DNA of 64,000 nt from Papiliotrema nemorosa. Taxonomy: Eukaryota; Basidiomycota; Tremellomycetes; Tremellales; Rhynchogastremaceae. The translations under genes and the position numbers were made by a program. The notes below the pieces were generated by a model, which had not been told where the DNA came from, ran no database searches, and was given only the letters and a program-made list of their open reading frames with translations. The stretch lies in contig JASKOT010000021.1 in the NCBI GenBank assembly GCA_032158125.1, positions 62,001-126,000 of the forward strand, written 5' to 3'. Each line of letters starts with the position of its first letter. The stretch's first letter is position 1. Positions 1 to 10,270 of the stretch are shown here, in pieces.

Positions 1-362
1 CGTATCAAGGCCGGAAGGTGAGTCTGCCTATAAATGACAGGTGACCTGGCGGGTGGCTAAATGTGCTTAGGCTTTCGACAAACATTTCCAGGAGAACAAG
101 CATACGTTTGGAATGCGAGCTTTGGGTTTGCCCAATACCAAGCATTTCCACGGTATCACAAAGATTGCAGATGCTCTGGCTCGTAAGTGATACTTATGAA
201 TCATCAATGGTCACATCTGATGTCACAGTTGCGGAGAAGCTCAAGAAGGAAGGACGAGAAGAGATGGCTCATCTGTCAAAAGCAGAGGAAGTCGAGGACA
301 GCGAAGGAAACGTCTATTCAAGAGCAGTATACGAGCAGCTCAAAAAGCAAGGAGTGTTATAG
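1..362 (+). CDS. SF3A3: Splicing factor SF3a subunit 3 (SF3a60/Prp9), 3' end only
   Basis: C-terminal fragment of the U2 snRNP protein SF3a60 (yeast Prp9), which helps the U2 snRNP bind the branch site during pre-mRNA splicing in the nucleus. Three exons are visible: 1-17, 71-182 and 229-362, joined by short GT-AG introns. The spliced peptide contains [14 protein letters not shown], then [12 protein letters not shown], and ends in [14 protein letters not shown]. This matches the end of the U1-type C2H2 zinc finger and the conserved C-terminus of the family (human ends in a similar YEDLKRQGLL). The zinc-binding cysteines and the rest of the protein lie left of the window. It converges on AIP1, with 143 bp between the stop codons. 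Confidence 0.92.
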
Positions 363-505
363 TGTGGCTCACAGGACGGGTCATTGGCATCAGAGGGTCG
401 TACGTGCGAGCTCAGTACAGTCATGCAACTCTGTCACGCATGCAAGAATCATATACACTCCCAATGCTACCATACGCATCATGTCCCTCTACAAAGTGTA
501 GGCGT

Positions 506-2674
506 CTAGACTGCGTCAACGGTCCAAGTCCGGACACAGCCATCTGCTCCAGCACTGACGAGGCCCGTCTCGCCGTCTTTCCACGAAACACCGGACACCC
601 CTCCAGGATGGGCGTTCTGGGCTCAGCTCGATTTCCGGCGCGTCTCACCTTGATCGCAGTGTTCTTGAGGGTCTTTTCCACTTCCCAGATATAAATACTC
701 TCGTCCGCACCGGCCGACGCGAGTCTCTTTCCAGACGGCGAGAAGGACAAGGCGTTGATACGACCGGTATGGAAAGTCCATTTCGAGCTGACGGTCGTCT
801 TTTTCGTCTTGACGTCGATCAAGATGATCCGACCAGCAGCCTGGCTGGTTAGACTGTCCCCAAATACTGATCTGGCAGACTCACATCTCCCGCTGCAAGA
901 AGTGACCCATCAGGGCTGAACGCCAAGGCCAACACTTCTCCTTTGTTATCCTCGAATTCCGCTTCTACCTTGATCGATCCATTATTCACAGAAGCGAGGA
1001 GAACCTTCTTGGCTCCCGTACCGAAAGCAATGACATCTGGAGATCCAGAGACGGCTGCCACTGCGGATGCAGCGCCTGGATGTGTGTTGGAGGAACCACC
1101 TGACAATGCGGTGATCTCGAGACCGGCTGATGACGCGGTATAGACGGCTGATGAGGTGGCTGCTACTCCCTTGGGTTGCGCTTTAGCCGGGATCGACGTA
1201 GAGCTTCCGTGAGCTATCTAACCTAAGTAAAGACTCACGCGAAGCTCTTCGACTCGATAGAAGCCACCTTGTCGTCCCATCCTGCGGTGTAGACTTTCCC
1301 CTTGCCATCGTCGGCAATGGCAGCTACCAAAGCAGAATGCCCTGTACCAGAGATATCGTGACACAGGCCTTCTTCTGATCCACCGAGATCGAACGCCTTG
1401 ACTGTACCATCGAAAGATCCTGCGTAGAAAGTCTTGTCTTTGTCGCTGGCAAGAATACTGGATGTGATAGCTTTGGTCGGCCCGTGAAGGGTCCGCCATT
1501 TGGTAGAGGAGGATTCCCGGGTATCAAAGAGATTGAGAACGCCTGAAAGTGAGATGGATATGACAGTATTTTGGTTTGCGTAGACCACGCCGTTCTGCTG
1601 AGATGGGATATCGGACCCGACCGAATAGGTCTGAGCGGCTTTACTTGTAGCAGCGTCCCCTGATTTTCAGCTTGAGGGTGGAAAGCAACCTACACAGCGT
1701 AACGACACCATCAGCACCTGCCGTCGCAATCTTTGCCGAATCTGGACTCCAAGAAGCGGCCATCTGGTGTCAGCACAAGAGACGCGTGGGGTCGTACCAA
1801 AGTATTGGTCGCTCCGTTCCTGTCCACCTCGGATTGCAATTCTCCAGTCTTGCCTTCGTACAAGAACATCTTGCCATCACTGCCAACACTGACAAATACG
1901 TCGCCCGACGGACTGTACGCCACGTCTCGCACAAATCGGGTATGTGTCGAGATCATTTTGTCGTATTTGAAGGGAACGGCAGTGTGGAGAATCACAGTGT
2001 TATCGTCTGAACCCGAGATGGCTCGGAAGGGCCGTTGATGTCGAACCGACAAGGCGTTGATAGGTTTCGCATGACCTGAAATCTCCCCACAAGACGAACC
2101 GGAATCCATGAAGAAGGCTGCGCCAAATCTTACATGAGCGGTGCTCCTGGTGTGTTCTCCACGAACTCACTTGTCTTTGCCTTCTCCACCGACAACGACC
2201 CTCTTGCTCTCCCCGTCCCAGGCTAAATCGTTGATTCGACCACCCAAAGGTCGGATCTCGAGTTTTGGCTTGTTGTCGAGCTGAGTCGTGTCCCATATCT
2301 TGACGTTACCAGCCACATCGGCAGAAGCGGCATAGTACCCAGAAGGCGAGATCCGGGCGACGGTCGTGGTCTGGGTATGTTGAGTATACGCTTGAGCGAG
2401 GCTCGTGTGCTGTGATTAGCTAAGGTGTCGGACAAGATTGTCTTACATTCAAATCTCGTATCTGAAACTTAGTCGACAGCCCGCCCAGAGTCATAGATAC
2501 TCACAATGACTGCTCGACCATTGGTATAGATCAACTTCTCACCCTTCGGATCAACGCCGAGCTTGGTCGCTACTGCTCGTTCCGTTGCAGGGTTGCAGGG
2601 GTACAGAGGGCCTGTATTCTCAACATCGTCCTGTAACGCAGTACACGTGGGTGCTCACCAGCTTTGTATGGCAT
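506..2674 (-). CDS. AIP1: Actin-interacting protein 1 (WD40, Aip1/WDR1)
   Basis: WD40-repeat protein that works with cofilin to disassemble actin filaments in cortical patches. The start is placed at 2674: a 16-nt first exon (2659-2674) encodes MPYKA and joins across a phase-1 intron to GPLYPCNPATERAVATKLG, matching the N-terminus of the family (human MPYEIKKVF...). Following pieces show typical WD blades, such as the stretch ending in YEGKTGEL (about 1.8-2.1 kb) and INALSFSPSGKRLASAGADE (about 0.7-0.8 kb). The last intron, near 0.62-0.66 kb, restores the final blade, which ends VRTWTVDAV before a TAG at 506-508. At roughly 600 residues it is the usual two-propeller size. Exon borders in the middle are approximate. 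Confidence 0.94.
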
Positions 2675-2754
2675 TTCGTACTGGTATCAGACGTATGGGC
2701 CAAGCTGTGAGCTGCCTCGGTGTATTGAACGTCGTCGTCATGAGATGGGCTCGA

Positions 2755-2762
2755 TCACGTGA
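2755..2762. promoter_or_regulatory. TCACGTGA palindrome (bHLH/E-box type) in AIP1-MFS divergent promoter
   Basis: The 8-bp palindrome TCACGTGA lies between the divergent starts of AIP1 (2674) and the MFS gene (2958). CACGTG with flanking T/A is the core bound by fungal bHLH factors of the Cbf1 type. Function here is inferred only from the sequence and its position. Confidence 0.35.
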
Positions 2763-2957
2763 CCACTTCGAGGCACTCCTTCGGGGGTCAGCCGGGGTCC
2801 CGCGTTTCAGAATCGGCCGACCATTGACTGCTCGACAATAATGAGCTTTTTAAAAGAGCAACAGTTCCAGGTACTTTCCGCACTTTGAAGCCAGAGAAAT
2901 CAAGCAAGGGGTGCAAGAGAACAGGTGCCCCAGCTTGATTTGGAATCCGCGAGCACC

Positions 2958-4727
2958 ATGTCATCTCAGACAACATCTAGGTCGATTGTGACCACAGTCT
3001 TCATCGCCCTAGTGTTGGACCTTCTCGGTGCGCAATGTGTCATGCCTGACGACAACGCTGATCTTTGCAGCTTTTACCCTACCGCTTCCTCTATTTCCGA
3101 GATTGATAGCATGGTACACTCAACGAGAAGCACACGACTCGTCGACGCTCCTGTCTCGCCTTCTGTGCCTTTCCAACTCATGGCGATCAACCTTACTGGC
3201 TGGGCGGGAAACAGGGCTCCGAAATTCCAGTCGGAGTAGCAAGAACTGGGACGTTGTGCTGCTCGGTGGAGCTATGGGCAGTCTATTCAGCTTCTGCCAG
3301 TGTATTATCAGTCCCCAGCTGGGCAAGCGTGAGTCGCAATCAGTATTCGCAGATATGCAGGCGCCAACGTCACAGTGTCGGATAAATACGGTCGAAAACG
3401 AGTCTTGGTAGCTACCATGCTGGGTAACATACTCTCAGCTATCATTTGGCTTCGTTCGACCAGCTTCGTAAGTCGTGCTACTCGATCATTCTCGCTAACG
3501 AAAGGCATCTTTCCTGTTGTCACGGCTGGTCGGAGGGTTGAGTGAAGGCAACGTACAGCTTAGCACGTAAGACCTCGGCATCGATCATCACTGACCATCA
3601 GTGCCATCATATCAGATGTCACAACCTCTGCCACTCGCTCGAAATCCTTGGCCTTAGTCGGAATAGCCTTCTCGATCTGTTTTACGATTGGGTCAGTTTC
3701 CCTTTCATCTGGCGCAGTGGCTAATGTCTAGGCCGTCTTTAGGTGCATATTTTGCTTCCAAACCTTTACCCCTCGCGTCGTCTAGCGACACTTGGAACGT
3801 TTATGCCACACCTGCAGCGATATCTCTGGGTTTTCTCGTGACGGAGACACTGTTCCTGATTGCTCGGCTGCCAGAGACAAAGGCTTGGAGGAAGCAAGAT
3901 GCCACCCCGGTCACCGTCAGTAATGCAACGACTAGCGGCAAAGCCAGTACAGCCGTCCGGCTGGATCGCCTAAGAATCATCGGATGGTACCACTGTGCCT
4001 TTTTGCTGTTTTTCTCTGGCGTAAGTGCGCGTGACAGCATTGAGTGATGGGAGCCAATTTTCAGGCCGAGTTCACCTTGACATTCCTCACGTATGATCTT
4101 TTCGGTGCGACCAACGCTCAGAACGGAAGACTGCTCTCGTGTGAGTCCCATATAGTCCCTGTCGCGCAAAGCTCATGGTCAGATATCGGTGTTCTTGCCG
4201 CAATGCTGCAAGCAAGACATGTCCGACCTGCGTTGGCGAAACAAGGTGAACTCAAAGTCGCATCGAATGGCCTCTTTGCCTCGACAATCTCATTTTTCCT
4301 TCTCGCAGCACTGCCCATCTCTCAGATTCGTCTATCCAATTTGGTTTCGACGGCCGTGCTATATGCGGCGGCTACGGGTCTGGCATATGTTAGCGCGACG
4401 GTCGTGACCGGCTTGACGGCCGCCGCTGCTGCGTGTTGCGATGAGGATGGGACAGACTCTGATGAGCGACTGAGAAGAGGTCGAGCTCTCGGTGGATTCA
4501 GATCCAAGGTCGGTAGATGTTTTTCCAAATTGCACTCTTTTGCTGAAGATCAGGGCCAACTGGGCAGAGCCATCGGACCGATACTCGCTTCGTCAGTGTA
4601 TTGGATCATGGGGCCAGCTTTGTGCTACAGCGCAATAGCTGTAGCCCTTTCCGTCGTATACATACGATTGCGAGCGACTGTCGCGGCAGATGGGAGGGAC
4701 AGGTCCAAGGTGTCAAAGTCGCAATGA
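2958..4727 (+). CDS. MFS transporter, MFSD10/tetracycline-transporter-like
   Basis: Membrane carrier of the major facilitator superfamily. Splicing about seven short introns gives one continuous frame with many hydrophobic segments. The first reads VTTVFIALVLDLLG, followed by the loop motif A sequence GKLSDKYGRKRVLVATML after the second helix pair. Later segments include ISLGFLVTETLFLIARLPET before the central loop and a C-terminal GPILASSVYWIMGPALCYSA. The order resembles MFSD10 (Tetran) and fungal relatives; the substrate cannot be told from sequence. I used the ATG at 2958; an in-frame ATG at 2925 would add 11 residues. It converges on MTQ1 with only 6 bp between stop codons, so the two 3' UTRs must overlap. 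Confidence 0.84.
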
Positions 4728-4733
4728 TATGCA

Positions 4734-5823
4734 TCACGTCCATCCAACGACCATACGCTCCACGTCGTATTGGTCTTTCCACACTTCGACACGGTTGATG
4801 ATACCCCCTGACTCATCGAGGAATATGTTTGTTACATCGGCAGACTGCCCGTATCCAATCTCCACAGCTACTCGAGGTAGATTGTTCCAACCCTTGGTCT
4901 GTAAAGCTTGGGTATCACTGAGCAATCCTGGCAACAGTTGAGCGATCCTCCTGTAAAACGACAGACCCTTGCCGTCGTTTGTACCGATATCCGATGAGGC
5001 GATGTGCCGTCGAGGCGCATCCATTGGCACATCGGCAGGATCTCCAACGAGCGCCAAGGGGTCCTCGAATTGTCTCACACTTGTATCCAATTCGTCCCAT
5101 TCCTTCCGAGGTATGTAAGGAGGATTCGAAACGATCAAATCGATTTTATCCCCCACCACCATTTCTCCCCATAAATCGCCCAGACGGAACTTTACATTCT
5201 CTGATCCCGTGTGCTCAGCGTTCTCCTTGGCCAGAGCGATCGCGTCGGGAGAGATGTCTATACCGGTGATTTGGGCTTGATGGCATAGTCGATGAGCCAG
5301 AAGCAGAGCAATACATCCAGATCCAGTACAGAGGTCGAGGATGTTCAGGGGTCGCAGTGATTGGGTGGGGTGTTGTCGCTGGGACAAAATGTGTTTTGCA
5401 AGGAGGGAAGTGATATATTCAGTCTCGGGTCGAGGGATCAGAGTTGGTCTTCGAACTTTGAGTGTGAGCGGACCAAAGTCTGTTGAACCTAGGAATTAGT
5501 CCTATAATGAGCAAAGACGACCCACCTAGAATGTATTGTAATGGTTCGCCTTGTGATCTACGGGTGACAAGAGCCAAGAGGGTCTCTTGGAAAGACCTCA
5601 AGCGCCCACTCTCATCTGTAGAAAGGGTCGAATCTTCCTTGATAGCCTGCCGGATCCATCGAAGTTCATTTTCGGCATCGGATTCTGTCAATTCTTTGTT
5701 CCGTCGCAGGATGCTTGTCAGACCGACTTGATCGTGAAATGTACGTGTCAAGATCCTCGTCCGGATGCGCACACTATCATCGCTTATGCGTCGAGAGTGG
5801 GTGATGTACCGGGCACATCGCAT
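4734..5823 (-). CDS. MTQ1: Release-factor glutamine N5-methyltransferase (HemK/PrmC/Mtq1 family)
   Basis: S-adenosylmethionine-dependent enzyme that methylates the glutamine of the GGQ motif of class I release factors; the Mtq1 branch acts on the mitochondrial factor. Two exons joined by a 37-nt intron at about 5.49 kb give about 350 residues. Visible are the HemK N-terminal helical part (ending SQGEPLQYILG), the motif IPRPETEY, the SAM-binding LNILDLCTGSGCIALLLA and the catalytic NPPYIP signature. The ATG at 5823 is the first in frame. The N-terminus (MRCARYITHSRRIS) is basic and poor in acids, consistent with mitochondrial import, but the frame stays open upstream. The end is 6 bp from the end of the convergent MFS gene. 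Confidence 0.93.
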
Positions 5824-6248
5824 GGGGTTGATCAGTGTGACTGGTAGCCCGCCAGATTTGGTGAGGAGTTGGCAGTTTCGGTGGCAAAGTTATTCATATC
5901 AAACCAGCCGATAGCGAGTCTTCGTGTTGGGAGTGTCTTTGAAGAGCGGGAAATCGGCCGAGCAAGTCAACTCGGCGCACTTAGGTGAGCTCGAGTGAAC
6001 ATTTGCAAGCCGACTCTGGTCGGTCGAGCATGGGATCAAGTATAAAAGGACGCTTTCAGCCGTCCATCCGTTCGAAGGCCGACGGGTTTCGCCACCCCTC
6101 ACCTGCGGTCGGAGGTGGTGTATCGGGTGTTGCATTCTCTGGTTCTGTTCTCGTCCAAGTCGTCTTGTACGCTCTGTGAAATCTCACTTGCAGCCGAAAG
6201 GCTCTGAACAGTACCAGGTAGAACTAATAACCAACACTCGTATTCACC
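5824..6248. other. Divergent intergenic region MTQ1 / hypothetical gene, with TATA box
   Basis: The 425-bp gap between two divergent starts. It contains a good TATAAAAG at 6041-6048 on the plus strand, about 200 bp before the ATG at 6249, so a leader of some 170 nt is likely for the rightward gene. Nothing else coding-like is convincing here; the small ORFs lack family resemblance. Confidence 0.6.
6041..6048 (+). promoter_or_regulatory. TATA box (TATAAAAG)
   Basis: Perfect TATA consensus upstream of the gene starting at 6249. TATA boxes this clear are not visible in front of most other genes in the window. Confidence 0.5.
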
Positions 6249-7415
6249 ATGTCAATGTCGCGGTTCATCTACGATCTTTCGTGGCTTCAATCGATACAAG
6301 ACAAGACTAGCATCTTTGACGTGAGCAGGATCGACGACAATATCATTAATCGTCTGCCAGTGTTTGGCGTGGTTCAGGATGAATATGGAACACACATAAG
6401 TAGCGCGGCGTTCGGTGCTAAACATACTTCTGCCGCATCCATCAGAATCAAGGATTCAACTACGGAGGGATATCCACTTGGGTTTCCTATCCACATACAT
6501 ACCCCAGATCAGCCATATCCCCACACCTCTGTCCCCGTCAGATCATACTGGAGCGACGAAGAGGACATCTTTGGTAGTCGGTTTGAGAAAGATACCGGGA
6601 AGGGGAGACTCTACGTATTGCGATCTATCGACATCTATCCCGACGATGATAATTTCCAGGGTGGTTCACCCCAGAAATCAAATTACGAGTTCTCCCTGTT
6701 AATGGTCCCTGCGACCAGGACGACCTCAAAGATCCCAAGACGAGCAAGAGCACTCTCGGATCTGGTCGCAAATTCGACAAATACCGTCTCTGCGCTTACG
6801 CTCCCCAGATCCCCGACCATATCACCTCTGCTTCCTAGACCAAAGTCAAGCGCGGGGAGACATCAGCGTTCATCCAGCTTGCTGAGCCTGATTCGACCCA
6901 GCAGTAGTCACTCTCAGACTCCCTTCAGTCCTACAGCGAGTACACTGAGCTTCCCCCCGGAGAGTGGAGATGCACACAGCTCCCGACGTCGATCGAGGTC
7001 AATTACGCTCGAATCTCTGCGACCGAAGTCTGCATGGTCTCTTTCTCGCTCAAACTCGACGTCTCACGCGTCAGCCTCGGCACTCAGCCAGAACGGGCCA
7101 TCGGGACCAGGCACGGCGACGACTTTGATGAGCAGTGACCGTTTGACAGTGGACGGATCTGTTTCCGAGACGCCCACCACCCCGTCCATCTCGGTGTTTG
7201 ACTGTGACGGGGACGAGAGAAAGGAGGACGATGATGCGAGTCCGGGCGAGTTGTTGTACACAGTGCACACACAATTGACGGCTGGTCTGCACCAGTTGGC
7301 CATTGATGGGGAGACGAGAGGCCATGGCTTGAGGACGTATCTGGATAATCCACCTTTTGATCCTTTTAAAAAGCGTGAACATGCGGAGGCGGAAGACGAA
7401 GGATTTGACTTGTAA
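6249..7415 (+). CDS. Hypothetical protein, intronless, Ser/Arg/Pro-rich centre
   Basis: A single open frame of 388 codons. I do not recognise the family. The first ~160 residues look like a folded domain, starting MSMSRFIYDLSWLQ and including GFPIHIHTPDQPYPH and GRLYVLRSIDIYPDDDNF. Residues ~165-300 are low-complexity Ser/Pro/Arg with SRRRSRS-like blocks, typical of a disordered, phosphorylated linker. The last ~60 residues (from GELLYTVHTQLTAGLHQL) look ordered again and end in an acidic tail. It is one of very few genes here without an intron, although a GTGAGC...CCAG stretch near 6321-6360 looks like one; it is 40 nt long and removing it would break the frame. A TATA box lies 200 bp upstream. 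It ends 32 bp from the convergent GCN20 stop. Confidence 0.75.
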   Translation: MSMSRFIYDLSWLQSIQDKTSIFDVSRIDDNIINRLPVFGVVQDEYGTHISSAAFGAKHTSAASIRIKDSTTEGYPLGFPIHIHTPDQPYPHTSVPVRSYWSDEEDIFGSRFEKDTGKGRLYVLRSIDIYPDDDNFQGGSPQKSNYEFSLLMVPATRTTSKIPRRARALSDLVANSTNTVSALTLPRSPTISPLLPRPKSSAGRHQRSSSLLSLIRPSSSHSQTPFSPTASTLSFPPESGDAHSSRRRSRSITLESLRPKSAWSLSRSNSTSHASASALSQNGPSGPGTATTLMSSDRLTVDGSVSETPTTPSISVFDCDGDERKEDDDASPGELLYTVHTQLTAGLHQLAIDGETRGHGLRTYLDNPPFDPFKKREHAEAEDEGFDL

Positions 7416-7447
7416 ACGAGCAAAAGATGCATGATCTATGAGTTGGA

Positions 7448-10076
7448 TTACGGTCGAGTCTTCGCTCGGATCGAATCCACAATCAAACTCTGCACCTTTA
7501 GCTGGGCGGATCAACGTTTGAAGAGCGACTTGCCTTGTAACTCTCCACGTCTCCCATGTATTTGGTGACTGACCCATCTGCGCAGATCCACAACTGTTGG
7601 GTCAGTACAGTAAGCAGGGCTCGTAAACGATTCACCGACCTGGTTTGACGTGTTGGTGATGAACCGCTCGTCGTGACTGCCGTCAACTATTGATCGATTC
7701 GGATCAATCGAACTCACCTGATACTGATGACACCACCCTTGAACGCCTTGAGTGCGTCAATGAGCGCGTCGATACCTTCAATATCCAAGTGATTGGAAGG
7801 CTGCATGTGAGTACATCTTCACCTGTCATCACCCACCTCATCGAGAAGCAAAATGTGAGGTCTCTGCATTGACAAGACTGCAAATGCGACACGCGATTTT
7901 TGACCACCAGACAATGTCCCGATCTTTTGCAAACCTGTCAAACCGGTGATACCAAACGAACCAAGGTGAGATCGGTAATCCTGCTCGACCTTGCCCGGGA
8001 ATTTGGACTGCAAGAATGCAACGGGAGACATGTTGACGTCCAGTTGATCGACGTGATGTTGAGTGAAATAGGCAATCCGACATCGACTGTTGATGGTCGA
8101 TCGACCAGTGGTCGATTGTAGTGCACCAGTAAGAAGCTTGATCAAGGTGGATTTACCCGCTCCGTTAGGTCCAATAACGGCAATTCGACTATCCAGATCG
8201 ACATCAATATTGACACCCTTGAGAATGGTCTTTTCAGGCGAGTAGCCAAACGTGACCTCGTCCAATTGCAGCAGTGGAGGCGAGATTTTCTCCGGGTCGG
8301 GGAATTTGAAACTCTCTTCATCGTCTTCCTCTGGTGGCTCCAGCTCGGGCAGTTTCTCCAGGATTTTGATTTTGGACTGCGCTTGGGCAGCTCGATTCGC
8401 GTTGTATCTCCATCGATCAATGTACGCTTGCAAGTGTTGTCGATAAGCAAGCTGAGTTTCGTATTCCTTCTTTTGGTTTCGAGCTCGTTCAATCTTGGTA
8501 GCGTAGAACTGTGAGAAATTGCCTTTGTAGTAGTCGAGTCGTTGCGAGTGTTGGTGAATGATATCAGTTGCGACGTGGTCGAGGAACGCTCGGTCGTGCG
8601 ATCTAGACATGAGAAAAGATTCACGTAAGAAACGAGTGGCTTACACGACGAGAATGGTTCCAGACCATGTCTGCAAATAGTCCTCGAGCCATGCAATGGC
8701 ATTCAGATCCAACATGTTCGACGGTTCATCCAACATGAGGAGCTGTAATGTCAGCTTCTGCCCCGATCAGGATATATGTGAACTCACATCAGGCTTGACA
8801 AACAATGCTCGCGCAAGGGCCAATCGCATACGCCAACCACCAGAGAAAGATCTCGTCGGCATTTTCTGATCGGCATCGGAGAAACCAAGACCTGCAAGCA
8901 AGAGTCCAGCTCGAGCCGGGCCGGTTTCTGCTTCCATGTCGACCAACTTTCGCTGGACCTCTCCGAGTCGATTGGCGAGGTCGTCTTTCTCCGCATCGTT
9001 GGCCTTGGTGGCTTCGGTCGCATCTTCAGAGGTTCCTTCAGCCGCTGGTTTCTTTTCAAGCGCTTCCAGTTGAGCGTTGAGCTCTGCCTCTTCCTGGATG
9101 AGCTTGTGTCGCCAGACATCGGCTTGAAGGACAGAGTCGAGAGCAGTCGTGTCGTCACCGACAATCTCTTGCTCGACGTATCTGAATATGAGCTCTGAGA
9201 ATGGAAAACCGAAGTGAGCTCACAGAACAGAGATGTGAGTAGGAATAGCCACTTCTCGAAGGGCGATGTGTCGCAGCAAGGTGGATTTACCCACACCGTT
9301 TCGACCAATGAGACTAACTTATCAGCACTGGACCCGTGACGGTATTCTCGACTGACCCATATCGCCTACCGGCAGCCATGGTGAGCGTTGCACCTGCCAA
9401 AATCCTATTACTGGCGAAAGAAACATCGATGTTGACTAAATGAATATCCTTTGATTTACCCTTGGCCGCACCACTCAGATCAAGCGGGTTGACCTTCATG
9501 AACATTTCTTCGTAACTCTGCTGTTTCTGAGACATTTCGATGAGTTTCGATCCTTGATATAGATCCCTTCTTGATCGTTTCTCAATCTTGGCTTTGAGTT
9601 TCGCCTCTGCTTTGGCCAACTTTGCCAGATCGACTCGGGAAGCTTGACCCTTTGTATTGTGCTCCAAGTCGACTTTACCAGACATGGCGATGGTAGCTGA
9701 CATTTGTTGGGATCGCATGTGGATGGTCTTGTCGAGTTGTTTGGCTGCTGTAGGTCGTTTGACCCGTTTGGACGATTGAGATTCAAGGTAAGCAACGAGA
9801 CGGTTCATACTGTGTGTGAGTGGTGTGTTTGCGGGCAGTAGAGACACTCACAAGTCGTCCAGTACCTTGTTGTCGCTCGATGAAGGACCGTTTTCCAACA
9901 TGCCCCGTGTCATCTCGACGATATCGTCGACTTCTTCATCTTCATCCTCGACCAATCCGGCGATATAGGAAACGACCACATCGTCGGTCCGCGGAAAAGA
10001 TCGTCGCTACTGGTTAGCGTGGTGATCCCAAAATTTGGAGAAGCTGTCTCACGATGTCTGAGGCGATAGCTGTCAT
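7448..10076 (-). CDS. GCN20: ABC-F ATPase Gcn20 (ABCF3)
   Basis: Soluble twin-cassette ATPase that, with Gcn1 on ribosomes, activates the eIF2-alpha kinase Gcn2 during amino-acid starvation. The first exon (10053-10076) encodes MTAIASDI and joins [18 protein letters not shown], the Gcn20 N-terminal region. Cassette 1 shows [13 protein letters not shown], signature [17 protein letters not shown] and [13 protein letters not shown]. Cassette 2 shows [16 protein letters not shown], signature [13 protein letters not shown] and [14 protein letters not shown], with the last pieces joined across introns. The linker between them contains the long charged helix ([18 protein letters not shown]). The final exon depends on a GC-AG intron (7502-7533): spliced, the protein ends [13 protein letters not shown] at TAA 7448-7450; unspliced it would end at 7498. 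The start shares a 194-bp divergent promoter with APL6. Confidence 0.95.
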
Positions 10077-10270
10077 GTTGAGCCAGATGAATGATATGGA
10101 GGACGGTGAGTCGCAGATGGATCGGATGGGTACAAATCGTTGAATGTGACCTTGACTTCGGATCCGAACATGGGGGACCTCCCAGATGACGCCAATACAT
10201 ACCATACATACCACCAGCTCGACCTCTTGAACGGCTTGAAATAGCGCATAGATCACTGGCTGGGGCGAAG

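Noticed and set aside
2223..2661. AIP1 5' part as broken or pseudogene because of stops between pieces
   Set aside because: All interruptions are accounted for by short GT-AG introns, and the spliced frame follows the AIP1 family from its first residues.
6321..6360. Intron near the start of the hypothetical gene
   Set aside because: It has GTGAGC and CCAG ends but is 40 nt; removal breaks a frame that otherwise stays open for 388 codons.
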